Shown here in pieces: positions 1 to 5,396 of a stretch of DNA of 5,518 nt. Position numbers and translations under genes: made by a program. The notes under the pieces were generated by a model. The model was not told the origin of the DNA. It saw only the letters and a list, made by a program, of their open reading frames with translations, and did not search any database. Source of the DNA: Planctomycetota bacterium (GTDB lineage Bacteria > Planctomycetota > UBA11346); the NCBI GenBank assembly GCA_007131555.1, contig SLQH01000271.1, positions 1-5,518 of the forward strand, in the 5' to 3' direction. How positions within the stretch are numbered: the first letter of the stretch is position 1; every line of letters starts with the position of its first letter.

Positions 1-71
1 GGTTTGATCAGGCCAGAAGGATCTCGTGTTGTGACGTTGTTGCTGAACGGCATTGCGCCTAGTACAGGACC
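1..71. other. Left flank without a supportable gene
   Basis: This stretch is visibly less GC-rich than the operon. The only open reading possibilities are fragments. One plus-strand frame is open from the window edge to a TAG at 60-62, another is open into the heptamer array until a TAA at 130-132, and the minus strand has an ATG at 53-51 reading off the window edge (MPFSNNVTTRDPSGLIK). None has a convincing ribosome binding site, operon-like codon bias or a recognisable motif. It is most simply an intergenic region or the edge of a neighbouring gene. Confidence 0.4.
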
Positions 72-164
72 CCTCCGGCCTCCGGCCTCCAGCCTCCAGC
101 CTCCAGCCTCCAGCCTCCAGCCTCCAGCCTAAAGCCTCCAGCCTAAAGCCTAAAGCCTAAAGCC
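72..164. repeat. Tandem heptamer array, 13 units, CCTNNRG
   Basis: There are thirteen contiguous 7-nt units in perfect phase from 72 to 162, plus a final CC. Two CCTCCGG units (72-85) are followed by six CCTCCAG (86-127), one CCTAAAG (128-134), one CCTCCAG (135-141) and three CCTAAAG (142-162). Changes are confined to unit positions 4, 5 and 6, and variants are ordered along the array, which indicates growth by local duplication. The array ends about 30 nt before the adaptor start codon and lies directly upstream of a -10-like box. A shorter array of related units occurs in inverted orientation after the operon. Heptamer arrays with a GCCTAAAG-like core are known to me from intergenic DNA of several bacterial groups, including planctomycetes. 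Their function is not established. Confidence 0.95.
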
Positions 165-165
165 C

Positions 166-173
166 ACTATAGT
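166..173 (+). promoter_or_regulatory. Candidate -10 box in palindrome ACTATAGT
   Basis: TATAGT at 168-173 matches the sigma70 -10 consensus TATAAT in five of six positions and sits in the perfect 8-nt palindrome ACTATAGT. It is the only AT-rich hexamer of this kind just before the operon. Transcription from it would begin near 180, giving a 5' leader of roughly 15 nt. No -35 box is recognisable at the normal distance, because that position (about 145-150) falls inside the heptamer array. The assignment is inference from sequence alone. The palindrome could instead be an operator half-site pair. Confidence 0.4.
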
Positions 174-195
174 AACCACGAAAGAGCAGCGCATC

Positions 196-1599
196 ATGGA
201 TGACCAACGACCGACGGCCCTTGAGCGGCTCTATCGATCACCGGCTGGCAGCCCGTCAGCCACGGCCGGCCCTGGCGGCGACTGGCGTCAGCGGGTTCCG
301 GCCCTGCTGCTGCTGGTGATCGTCGTGGCCTTGGTCGGCAGCTTCCTGGCGGTGGCCGGGGATCGCCTGTGGCCGGGGCTGCCGGTCCAGGCGGTGCAGG
401 CCCTGGCCCTGCCAGCCTCTGGGCATCGGGCGGTGGCCGAGGATCAGGTGGCCTTCCAGGCCGCCGGCTGGATCGAGGCCGACCCCTGGCTGGTGCATGC
501 CACGGCCCTGGTCAGCGGGGTGGTGGAGGAGGTCCTGGTCCTGGAGGACCAGGAGGTCACGGCCGGTCAGCCCCTGGCCCGACTCGACCTGGGCGACCTG
601 CACCTGGCCCGCCGCCGGGCCGAGGCGGCCCAGGGGGCGGCGGCGGCGGCGGTGCTCCAGGCCCAGGCCGATGTGGCCCAGGCCCAGGCCCAACGCGGAC
701 AGTGGCAGGCCCGCCTGGCGGTGGCCGAGGCCCGGGTGGCGGAGATCGCCGAGGTCCTGCAGCGCCAGGAGGCCGGGGGCACGGCGGTATCGGCCGGGGC
801 GGCGGCCCAGACCCGGCGCCAGATGGACAGCGCCCAGGCGGCGGTGGCGGCGGTGGTGGCCGAGGAACAGGTCATCGCCGCCGGGGTCGCTGCCGCCGAG
901 GCCCGCTTGGCGATGGCCCAGGCTCGCAGTGACGAGGCGGCGGTGGCGGTCGATCAGGCCCGTCTCAATGAGCGGCGCGGGCTCATCACGGCCCCGATTT
1001 CCGGCCGCATCCAACGCCTGCGGGCCTATCCCGGCCGCCCGCTCATGCTGGGCGGTGACATGCCGTTCTCGGCCACGGTGGCCGAGATCTTTGATCCCCA
1101 GCGGCTCCAGGTGCGGGTCGATGTGGCCCTGGTCGATGCCGCCGGTCTGCATGTCGGGCAGCGGGCCCGGATCGCCGTCGATGCCCTCGGCGAGCGGCGT
1201 CTGGGCGGGACCGTGACCCGCCTTGCGGGCCAGGCCGACGTCGCCCGCAACACCGTCCAGGCCAAGGTGGCCCTTGATGAGGGCGATGAACTCTTGCGGC
1301 CGGAGATGCTGGCCCGGGTCCAGTTCCTGGGTCGGGCCGAGACCGGAGCCGAGGCCGACCAGGGTGAAATCCTCCAGGTCTACCTGCCCCAGTCGGCGGT
1401 CGATGGCGACAGCGTGTGGCTGATCGTCGAGGGCCGCCTGCGCCGTCATCCGCTGCGGATCCGGGCCCGCGATGGGGCCTGGGTGGCGGTTGAGGGTCTG
1501 TCGCCGGGCGCCCTGGTGGTCGACCGGCCGGCCCCTGATCTGTCAGACAAACAACGGGTTCAAGTCACCCTCAGACGGTGGAACGAGGTGCAACCATGA
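196..1599 (+). CDS. Periplasmic adaptor subunit, HlyD/MacA-type membrane fusion protein
   Basis: This is the probable adaptor that links an inner-membrane ABC transporter to the periplasm or an outer-membrane channel. The 467-residue protein has a short cytoplasmic N-terminus and one membrane anchor at about 35-54 (PALLLLVIVVALVGSFLAV). The first half of a lipoyl-like (biotinyl) domain follows at about 88-131 (GWIEADP, VSGVVEEVLVLEDQEVTAGQPLARLD). A long Ala/Gln/Glu-rich coiled-coil hairpin occupies about 135-260, and the second lipoyl half about 262-275 (LITAPISGRIQRL). A beta-barrel domain lies at about 303-380 and a membrane-proximal domain at about 391-460. It has no cysteines. ATG 196 is the only usable start, because the frame has a TAA at 151-153 and no ATG, GTG or TTG between the two. 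A weak AAAGAG (181-186) lies 9 nt upstream. It is the first gene of the operon, and its stop overlaps the ATPase start (ATGA). The family call is firm; the substrate is unknown. Confidence 0.88.
   Translation: MDDQRPTALERLYRSPAGSPSATAGPGGDWRQRVPALLLLVIVVALVGSFLAVAGDRLWPGLPVQAVQALALPASGHRAVAEDQVAFQAAGWIEADPWLVHATALVSGVVEEVLVLEDQEVTAGQPLARLDLGDLHLARRRAEAAQGAAAAAVLQAQADVAQAQAQRGQWQARLAVAEARVAEIAEVLQRQEAGGTAVSAGAAAQTRRQMDSAQAAVAAVVAEEQVIAAGVAAAEARLAMAQARSDEAAVAVDQARLNERRGLITAPISGRIQRLRAYPGRPLMLGGDMPFSATVAEIFDPQRLQVRVDVALVDAAGLHVGQRARIAVDALGERRLGGTVTRLAGQADVARNTVQAKVALDEGDELLRPEMLARVQFLGRAETGAEADQGEILQVYLPQSAVDGDSVWLIVEGRLRRHPLRIRARDGAWVAVEGLSPGALVVDRPAPDLSDKQRVQVTLRRWNEVQP
1585..1590 (+). promoter_or_regulatory. 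Ribosome binding site fixing the ATPase start
   Basis: GAGGTG lies 5 nt before ATG 1596, inside the end of the adaptor gene. An in-frame GTG at 1578 would add six residues (MERGAT), but it lies upstream of this site and has no good site of its own. The ATG overlapping the adaptor stop as ATGA is therefore the preferred start and suggests translational coupling. Confidence 0.75.
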
Positions 1600-2324
1600 C
1601 TGACGATTCCCAAGCCCCATTCTTCATCACCTGCCGTGACCTGAGCAAGGTCTATCGACGGGGTCCGGCGGCCATCACGGTCCTGGAATCCCTGGATCTG
1701 ACCGTCGCCCGCGGCACCTTCCTGGCCCTGATGGGCCCCTCGGGCAGCGGCAAGACCACCCTGCTCAACCTCCTGGCCGGCATCGACCGGCCCAGTGCCG
1801 GCAGCCTGGTGGTCGGCGGCCAGGATCTCACCGCCCTGTCCCGCCGCCGTCTGGCGGCCTGGCGGGCCCGCCATGTCGGCTACATCTTCCAACTCTATCA
1901 CCTGATGCCGGTGCTGACCGCCTACGAGAACGTCGAACTGCCCCTGCTCCTCCAATCCCTGTCCCGCCGCCAGCGCCGTGAGCGGGTCCTGGCGGCCTTG
2001 GAGCTGGTCGGGCTGGCCGATCGCGCCGACCATCTGCCGCGCCAGCTCTCGGGAGGCCAGGAACAACGGGTGGCCATCGCCCGGGCCATCGTCGCCGATC
2101 CGGAGCTGCTGGTGGCCGATGAGCCGACCGGTGATCTCGACCGGGTCGCAGCTGGTCAGATCCTCGATCTTCTACACGACCTGCGGGCCGAGCACGGCAA
2201 GACCATCGTCATGGTCACCCATGATCCCCATGCCGCCGAGCGGGCCGACATCCAACTGCATCTTGAGAAGGGCCGCCTGGTCGAGGCCGAGGCCCTGGCC
2301 GCAAGGGGGGCGTCATGCGCCTGA
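1596..2324 (+). CDS. ABC transporter ATP-binding protein, LolD/MacB type
   Basis: This is the ATPase that powers the adjacent permeases from the cytoplasmic face of the inner membrane. Starting at ATG 1596 it has 242 residues, typical of stand-alone LolD/MacB-type ATPases. All hallmark motifs are intact: Walker A GPSGSGKT (47-54), Q-loop glutamine Q99 in FQLYHLMP, signature LSGGQEQRVAIARA (151-164), Walker B LLVADEP (171-177, with catalytic E176), D-loop GDLD (179-182) and H-loop His209 (VTHD). FQLYHLMPVLTAYENVELPL is the usual Q-loop region of this subfamily. The only mild oddity is Glu in LSGGQEQR, where Gln is common (LSGGQQQR). The gene overlaps the adaptor by 4 nt and permease 1 by 10 nt. 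FtsE-like or other export ATPases share this fold, but the adaptor and two FtsX-type permeases point to a MacB/LolCDE-like mechanotransmission system. Confidence 0.95.
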   Translation: MTDDSQAPFFITCRDLSKVYRRGPAAITVLESLDLTVARGTFLALMGPSGSGKTTLLNLLAGIDRPSAGSLVVGGQDLTALSRRRLAAWRARHVGYIFQLYHLMPVLTAYENVELPLLLQSLSRRQRRERVLAALELVGLADRADHLPRQLSGGQEQRVAIARAIVADPELLVADEPTGDLDRVAAGQILDLLHDLRAEHGKTIVMVTHDPHAAERADIQLHLEKGRLVEAEALAARGASCA

Positions 2325-3469
2325 GCGATCTCGCCCTTCTGGCTGGACGACAGATGGTCCGCCATCGCACCCGCTCGCTGTTGACGGTGCTGGGGGTGGC
2401 CACCGGCATCTTCCTCTACACCGCCGTGCAGACGGTGCAGGCGGCCCTGGCGGCGGCAGTCGATCCGCAGGCCGCTGACCACCAGCTGGTGGTGTTCCGG
2501 GCCAACCGTTTCTGTCCCAATACCAGCCGTCTGCCCGAGCATTATGGTCGTCAGATCGCTGCCCTGCCGGGGGTCCGGTGGGTGGTGCCGATCCAGGTCC
2601 TGGCCGATACCTGCGCTGTCGGTCTGGATGCGGTCACCTTCCGGGGTCTGCCGGAAGAGGACATCGAGACCCTGTTGGAGGGTCGGGTCGCCCTTCAGGC
2701 GGCCGATCTGGCGGCGTGGCGACAGCGTCGTGATGCGGTGCTGGTGGGGGATGTGCTGGCCCGGCGGCGCGGTCTGCGGCCCGGCGACACCTTCGGCGCG
2801 GCTGGCATCGAGGCCCTGGTGGTGGCGATCCTGCCCAGCAGCGATGCCGCCAGCCGCAATCTGGCTTATGCCCATCTCGACTATCTCCAGCAGGCTGGCC
2901 GCACCGGCCTGGGGGTGGTGACCCAATTCTCGGTCGTGGTCGAAGACGGGGCTGATCATCAGGCCGTGGCAGCGGCCATTGATGATCTCTTCGCCGCCGA
3001 TACCGATCCGACCACCACCCGCCTGGAACACGTCTTCCTCATGCAGACCGCCGGGACTCTGGTGGAGATGATCGGCTTCACCCGCTGGATCGCCCTGGCG
3101 GCGGTGCTGGCGGTGTTGGCCCTGGTCGCCAACACCCTGCTGTTGAGCGTGCGGGCCCGGGTCCGCGAGGCGGCCGTCCTCCAGACCCTTGGTTTCACCG
3201 CCCGTCATCTGGCCGGGCTGGTATTGATCGAGGGGGCCCTGCTGGCCCTGCTCGGCGGCCTGGCCGGGACCCTCAGCGCCGGTCTGGTGCTGCACCATGG
3301 CGCCTTCGCCCTGACCGCCGAGGGACACAGCCTGGTTTTCAGCCCCACTGCGGCGGTGCTGGCCGGGGCCCTGGGCATCGCCGCCGTCCTCGGCCTGGTG
3401 GCGGCCGCAGTGCCGGCCTGGCAGGCGACCAGAGGGGCGATCACCGACAGCCTGCGGACCGGAGGCTGA
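2315..3469 (+). CDS. ABC transporter permease 1, FtsX/MacB type
   Basis: This inner-membrane subunit is predicted to convert ATPase cycles into movement of its periplasmic domain. The 384-residue protein has the standard topology: one helix near the N-terminus (about 22-43, LLTVLGVATGIFLYTAVQTV), a periplasmic domain (about 44-255) and three C-terminal helices (about 257-279, 298-326, 345-367). The C-terminal FtsX domain contains REAAVLQTLGF (284-294), the conserved segment just after the second helix, where these permeases contact the ATPase. The N-terminal cytoplasmic RHRTRS precedes helix 1. The periplasmic domain carries two cysteines, C67 (NRFCPNTS) and C100 (ADTC), which could form a disulfide. 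Both surrounding segments resemble conserved blocks that I recall from planctomycete permeases. ATG 2315 lies within the end of the ATPase gene, 4 nt after a purine-rich AAGGGGGG (2303-2310). It lacks a fused ATPase domain, unlike MacB. Confidence 0.9.
   Translation: MRLSDLALLAGRQMVRHRTRSLLTVLGVATGIFLYTAVQTVQAALAAAVDPQAADHQLVVFRANRFCPNTSRLPEHYGRQIAALPGVRWVVPIQVLADTCAVGLDAVTFRGLPEEDIETLLEGRVALQAADLAAWRQRRDAVLVGDVLARRRGLRPGDTFGAAGIEALVVAILPSSDAASRNLAYAHLDYLQQAGRTGLGVVTQFSVVVEDGADHQAVAAAIDDLFAADTDPTTTRLEHVFLMQTAGTLVEMIGFTRWIALAAVLAVLALVANTLLLSVRARVREAAVLQTLGFTARHLAGLVLIEGALLALLGGLAGTLSAGLVLHHGAFALTAEGHSLVFSPTAAVLAGALGIAAVLGLVAAAVPAWQATRGAITDSLRTGG
3461..3465 (+). promoter_or_regulatory. Ribosome binding site of permease 2
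   Basis: A perfect GGAGG spans the last codons of permease 1 and lies 7 nt before ATG 3473. With only 3 nt between the permease 1 stop and this start, reinitiation by the same ribosomes is likely, which would favour equal amounts of the two permeases. Confidence 0.75.
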
Positions 3470-3472
3470 ACC

Positions 3473-4621
3473 ATGCTGCCCTACTCCTATACCGCTCGCA
3501 ATGTTGTGAGGGCCCCCGCCCGCCTGGTCCAGCTGGTTGTCGGGACCGCCCTGGTGGTGCTGTTGGTGGTGGCGGCGGCGGCCTTCCAGGCTGGCATGAC
3601 CCGCTCTCTGCGCGACAGCGGCGATCCGACCACGGTGATGCTGCTGGGCCTCGGCAGTGAGAACAGCCAGGAGCGCAGCGCCATCTTCGAGACCGTACCG
3701 GGGGTGGCGGCAGCCGGCATGTCAGGGGTGGCGACGGTACGCGATCGGCCCCTGGTCTCGGGCGAGATCTATCATATGGGCCTGTTGGGGCCGGCCCGTG
3801 ACGACCTCCGTCAGGGCCTGGTGCGCGGGGTCGGGCCGCTGGCCGTGGCGGTTCATGGCATCGAGATCATCGCCGGCCGCTTTCCCGGTCCGGACGAGAT
3901 CATGCTGGGCCGCCGGGCGGCCGGCCACCTGGGCCTTGAACCGGAGCAGGCGCGCCTCGGGGCGGTCCTCTACTTCGAGGACCATCCCTATGTCATCAGC
4001 GGCTGGTTCAGCGCCGGGGGCTCGCTCAAGGAGGCCGAGTGCTGGCTTGATGTCCAGGACCTGATGGCCCGCAGCCAGCGCCAGTCCCTGTCGGTGGCCA
4101 TGGTCCGGATGTCCTCATTCGAGGATGTCGCCGAGGCCGAACTGTTCGCCACCCGCCGTCTCGACCTGGAGGTGGCGGCGGTGGATGAACGCAGCTACTA
4201 CCGGGCCATGCAGGGCTACATGGCCCCGGTGCGGATGATGGTCTGGGCCACTGCCATCCTCATCGCCCTGGCTGCCACCATGGGCGGCCTCAATACCCTG
4301 TATACCGCCTTCATCGCCCGGCGGCGGGAGTGTGCGGTGTTGCAGGTGCTCGGCTTCCGGCCATGGATGATCTTTCTCAGCCTGCTGCTGGAATCCCTGC
4401 TGGCCACCGCCCTGGGGACCAGTCTGGCCCTGGTCCTGGCCCTGGTCCTGCTCGATGGCCAGCAGGTGGTCTTCACCCTGGGGGTCTTCGAACTGATCCT
4501 CAGTCCTGGGGTGCTGCTGCTGGGTCTGGCCACCGGTCTGGGCCTGGGCGCCCTGGGCATGCTCACCCCGGCCCTGCGCTGCCTGGGCGGGGCCATTCCT
4601 GACGGTCTGCGGTCTGCCTGA
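3473..4621 (+). CDS. ABC transporter permease 2, FtsX/MacB type
   Basis: This second inner-membrane permease subunit is almost the same length as permease 1 (382 residues). Helix 1 is at about 18-40 (LVQLVVGTALVVLLVVAAAAFQ), the periplasmic domain spans about 41-250, and the C-terminal helices are at about 252-278, 298-327 and 342-368. The FtsX-domain segment RRRECAVLQVLGF (283-295) aligns by eye with REAAVLQTLGF of permease 1, so the two are distant paralogues. Their periplasmic domains look clearly different. Here the domain contains RSLRDSGDPTTVMLLGLGSENSQERS just after helix 1, a block familiar to me from planctomycete permeases. The two probably form a heterodimer on one ATPase dimer, as LolC and LolE do. 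A small in-frame nucleotide duplication (4424-4447) encodes LALVLALV in helix 3. The gene ends 79 nt before the lipoprotein start. Confidence 0.9.
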   Translation: MLPYSYTARNVVRAPARLVQLVVGTALVVLLVVAAAAFQAGMTRSLRDSGDPTTVMLLGLGSENSQERSAIFETVPGVAAAGMSGVATVRDRPLVSGEIYHMGLLGPARDDLRQGLVRGVGPLAVAVHGIEIIAGRFPGPDEIMLGRRAAGHLGLEPEQARLGAVLYFEDHPYVISGWFSAGGSLKEAECWLDVQDLMARSQRQSLSVAMVRMSSFEDVAEAELFATRRLDLEVAAVDERSYYRAMQGYMAPVRMMVWATAILIALAATMGGLNTLYTAFIARRRECAVLQVLGFRPWMIFLSLLLESLLATALGTSLALVLALVLLDGQQVVFTLGVFELILSPGVLLLGLATGLGLGALGMLTPALRCLGGAIPDGLRSA

Positions 4622-4656
4622 TGGCATCACTGCCGACCCCGGTTGTCGTCACCCGT

Positions 4657-4679
4657 GCCGCAGGCATCCCTGCCTGGGC
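4657..4679 (+). other. Hairpin in the spacer before the lipoprotein gene
   Basis: The arms CAGGCA (4661-4666) and TGCCTG (4671-4676) pair perfectly around a TCCC tetraloop. The stem continues by GCC (4657-4659) with GGC (4677-4679) across a single bulged G at 4660, for nine GC-rich pairs in total. No T-run follows, so it is not an obvious intrinsic terminator. It ends 8 nt before the lipoprotein ribosome binding site. It could separate expression of the lipoprotein from the transporter genes by mRNA processing, 3'-end protection or partial attenuation. The structure is seen in the sequence; the role is inference. Confidence 0.5.
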
Positions 4680-4687
4680 CATATGCC

Positions 4688-4693
4688 AAGGAG
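4688..4693 (+). promoter_or_regulatory. Ribosome binding site fixing the lipoprotein start
   Basis: AAGGAG lies 7 nt before ATG 4701. An in-frame ATG at 4683 would place this site inside the gene and add MPRSRL before the signal peptide. ATG 4701 gives a standard short lipoprotein signal starting MKAIVIILV and is preferred. Confidence 0.75.
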
Positions 4694-4700
4694 CCGTCTC

Positions 4701-5336
4701 ATGAAGGCCATCGTCATCATCCTCGTCCTGGCCTGTATCGTTGCCTGTGGCAGCCAGGACCCGGCGTCGTCGTCAAGCGCGGCCAGTCTGCCCGAAGGCT
4801 ACTTCGCCAGTGCCGCTCCTGATGGAGCCCAGGCCATCACCGCCCTCAAGGGGACCGTGGCCATCGGCGACGAGGTCGTCCTGCACGGTCGCATCGGCGG
4901 TCGCAACCCGGCCTTTGTGCCCGGTCGGGCCGCCTTCGTGATCTACGACGACCAGCAGTTGAACCTGCATGTCAGCGACTGCGGGAGTGGCTGCAACTCC
5001 TGTTCGGTTTCTCCCGCTGATCTTCTGTGGGCCACAGCTGTCATCCAGGTGGTCGATGAGGAAGGTCGGGTGCGTTCCGGTAGTCTGAACGGCCAGGGTG
5101 GTTTGGCGTCTGATGTCCGGGTCGTCCTACGTGGGATTGTGGCCGATAACGGCGACAACGGGGTTCTGGTGGTCAACGCCAGCCAGATCTTCGTCCAGGA
5201 CCCGCAGGCCCCCATTCCAGCGCTGGCGTGTAGCGGCGATATGGACGATATGGATGATGACGAATCATCATCCTTCGTTCTGCCAGGGTGCAGCGGTGCT
5301 GACTGCGGTAGCAGTGGCGGTTGTGGCGGTCATTGA
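4701..5336 (+). CDS. Cysteine-rich secreted lipoprotein of unknown function
   Basis: I cannot name this protein. From ATG 4701 it has 211 residues. It begins with a lysine and a hydrophobic stretch ending in the lipobox IVAC, with C16 as the likely lipidated residue (C12 is an alternative), then a Ser/Ala-rich linker (17-35). The core (about 45-166) looks beta-rich: VAIGDEVVLHGRIGGR, RAAFVIYDD, then the cluster C94-x3-C98-x2-C101, then WATAVIQVVDEEGR, VRVVLRGIVAD and GVLVVNASQIFV. That pattern is compatible with a small OB-like barrel. The tail (177-211) contains C177, an acidic run of Asp and Met (180-188), and C197, C202, C208 with the terminal His211 in a Ser/Gly-rich setting. Apart from C12 and C16, seven cysteines and a terminal histidine suggest metal binding or disulfide chemistry; this is inference. 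The core resembles hypothetical proteins that I recall beside such transporters in planctomycetes. Its position last in the operon suggests a partner or substrate-handling role. Confidence 0.82.
   Translation: MKAIVIILVLACIVACGSQDPASSSSAASLPEGYFASAAPDGAQAITALKGTVAIGDEVVLHGRIGGRNPAFVPGRAAFVIYDDQQLNLHVSDCGSGCNSCSVSPADLLWATAVIQVVDEEGRVRSGSLNGQGGLASDVRVVLRGIVADNGDNGVLVVNASQIFVQDPQAPIPALACSGDMDDMDDDESSSFVLPGCSGADCGSSGGCGGH
5252..5273 (+). repeat. Perfect 9-bp inverted repeat inside the lipoprotein tail
   Basis: GGATGATGA (5252-5260) and TCATCATCC (5265-5273) are exact reverse complements around a CGAA tetraloop. The element lies in the codons for residues 184-191, where Asp/Met/Glu turns into a Ser run. 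The repeat is unusually AT-balanced for this gene. It may be a by-product of trinucleotide-like expansion of GAT/ATG codons, or an mRNA structure near the 3' end of the operon. Confidence 0.6.
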
Positions 5337-5363
5337 TCTGGCCCGATCTGTCATCCTCAATCC

Positions 5364-5396
5364 GGCTGTAGGCTGTAGGCTAGAAGCTTTAGGCTT
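5364..5396 (-). repeat. Short heptamer array in inverted orientation
   Basis: The plus strand reads GGCTGTA (5364-5370), GGCTGTA (5371-5377), GGCTAGA (5378-5384), AGCTTTA (5385-5391) and GGCTT (5392-5396). On the minus strand these are TACAGCC, TACAGCC, TCTAGCC and TAAAGCT type units, the same heptamer family as the array before the operon. An exact 11-nt match exists between the reverse complement of 5386-5396 and positions 146-156 of the left array (AAGCCTAAAGC). The array starts 27 nt after the lipoprotein stop. Confidence 0.8.

Noticed and set aside
1..53. Possible divergent gene starting at the minus-strand ATG 53-51 and running off the left edge
   Set aside because: Only about 17 codons are visible, there is no ribosome binding site before the ATG, and codon choice does not show the strong G/C third-position bias of the operon. 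It cannot be supported without sequence to the left.
72..164. CRISPR array or protein-coding repeat
   Set aside because: The units are 7 nt with no spacers. Plus-strand frames meet TAA stops within the CCTAAAG units, so it is neither a CRISPR array nor a coding repeat.
369..932. Plus-strand open frame inside the adaptor giving a Gly/Pro-rich product
   Set aside because: It is an out-of-frame reading of the GCG/GGC-rich coiled-coil codons and has no plausible protein character.
256..1449. Long minus-strand open frame (397 codons) opposite the adaptor gene
   Set aside because: It mirrors a GC-rich coding region and its product is low-complexity (Gly, His, Gln, Arg) with no recognisable motif. 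The plus-strand frame has clear adaptor domains.
2156..3328. Long minus-strand open frame (390 codons) opposite the ATPase end and permease 1
   Set aside because: The product is Gln/Gly/His-rich without domains. The opposite strand encodes an intact FtsX-type permease with correct topology.
4424..4447. Direct 12-nt repeat (CTGGCCCTGGTC twice)
   Set aside because: It encodes LALVLALV in a transmembrane helix of permease 2, where Leu/Ala/Val codons in GC-rich DNA produce such repeats by chance or minor duplication.
4683..4700. Earlier lipoprotein start at ATG 4683
   Set aside because: It would put the strong AAGGAG site inside the gene and add a hydrophilic MPRSRL. ATG 4701 has the correct spacing and a normal signal peptide.
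4980..5003. CxxxCxxC in the lipoprotein as a radical-SAM iron-sulfur motif
   Set aside because: The protein is small, secreted and lipidated, with no TIM-barrel features. The spacing match alone is not evidence.
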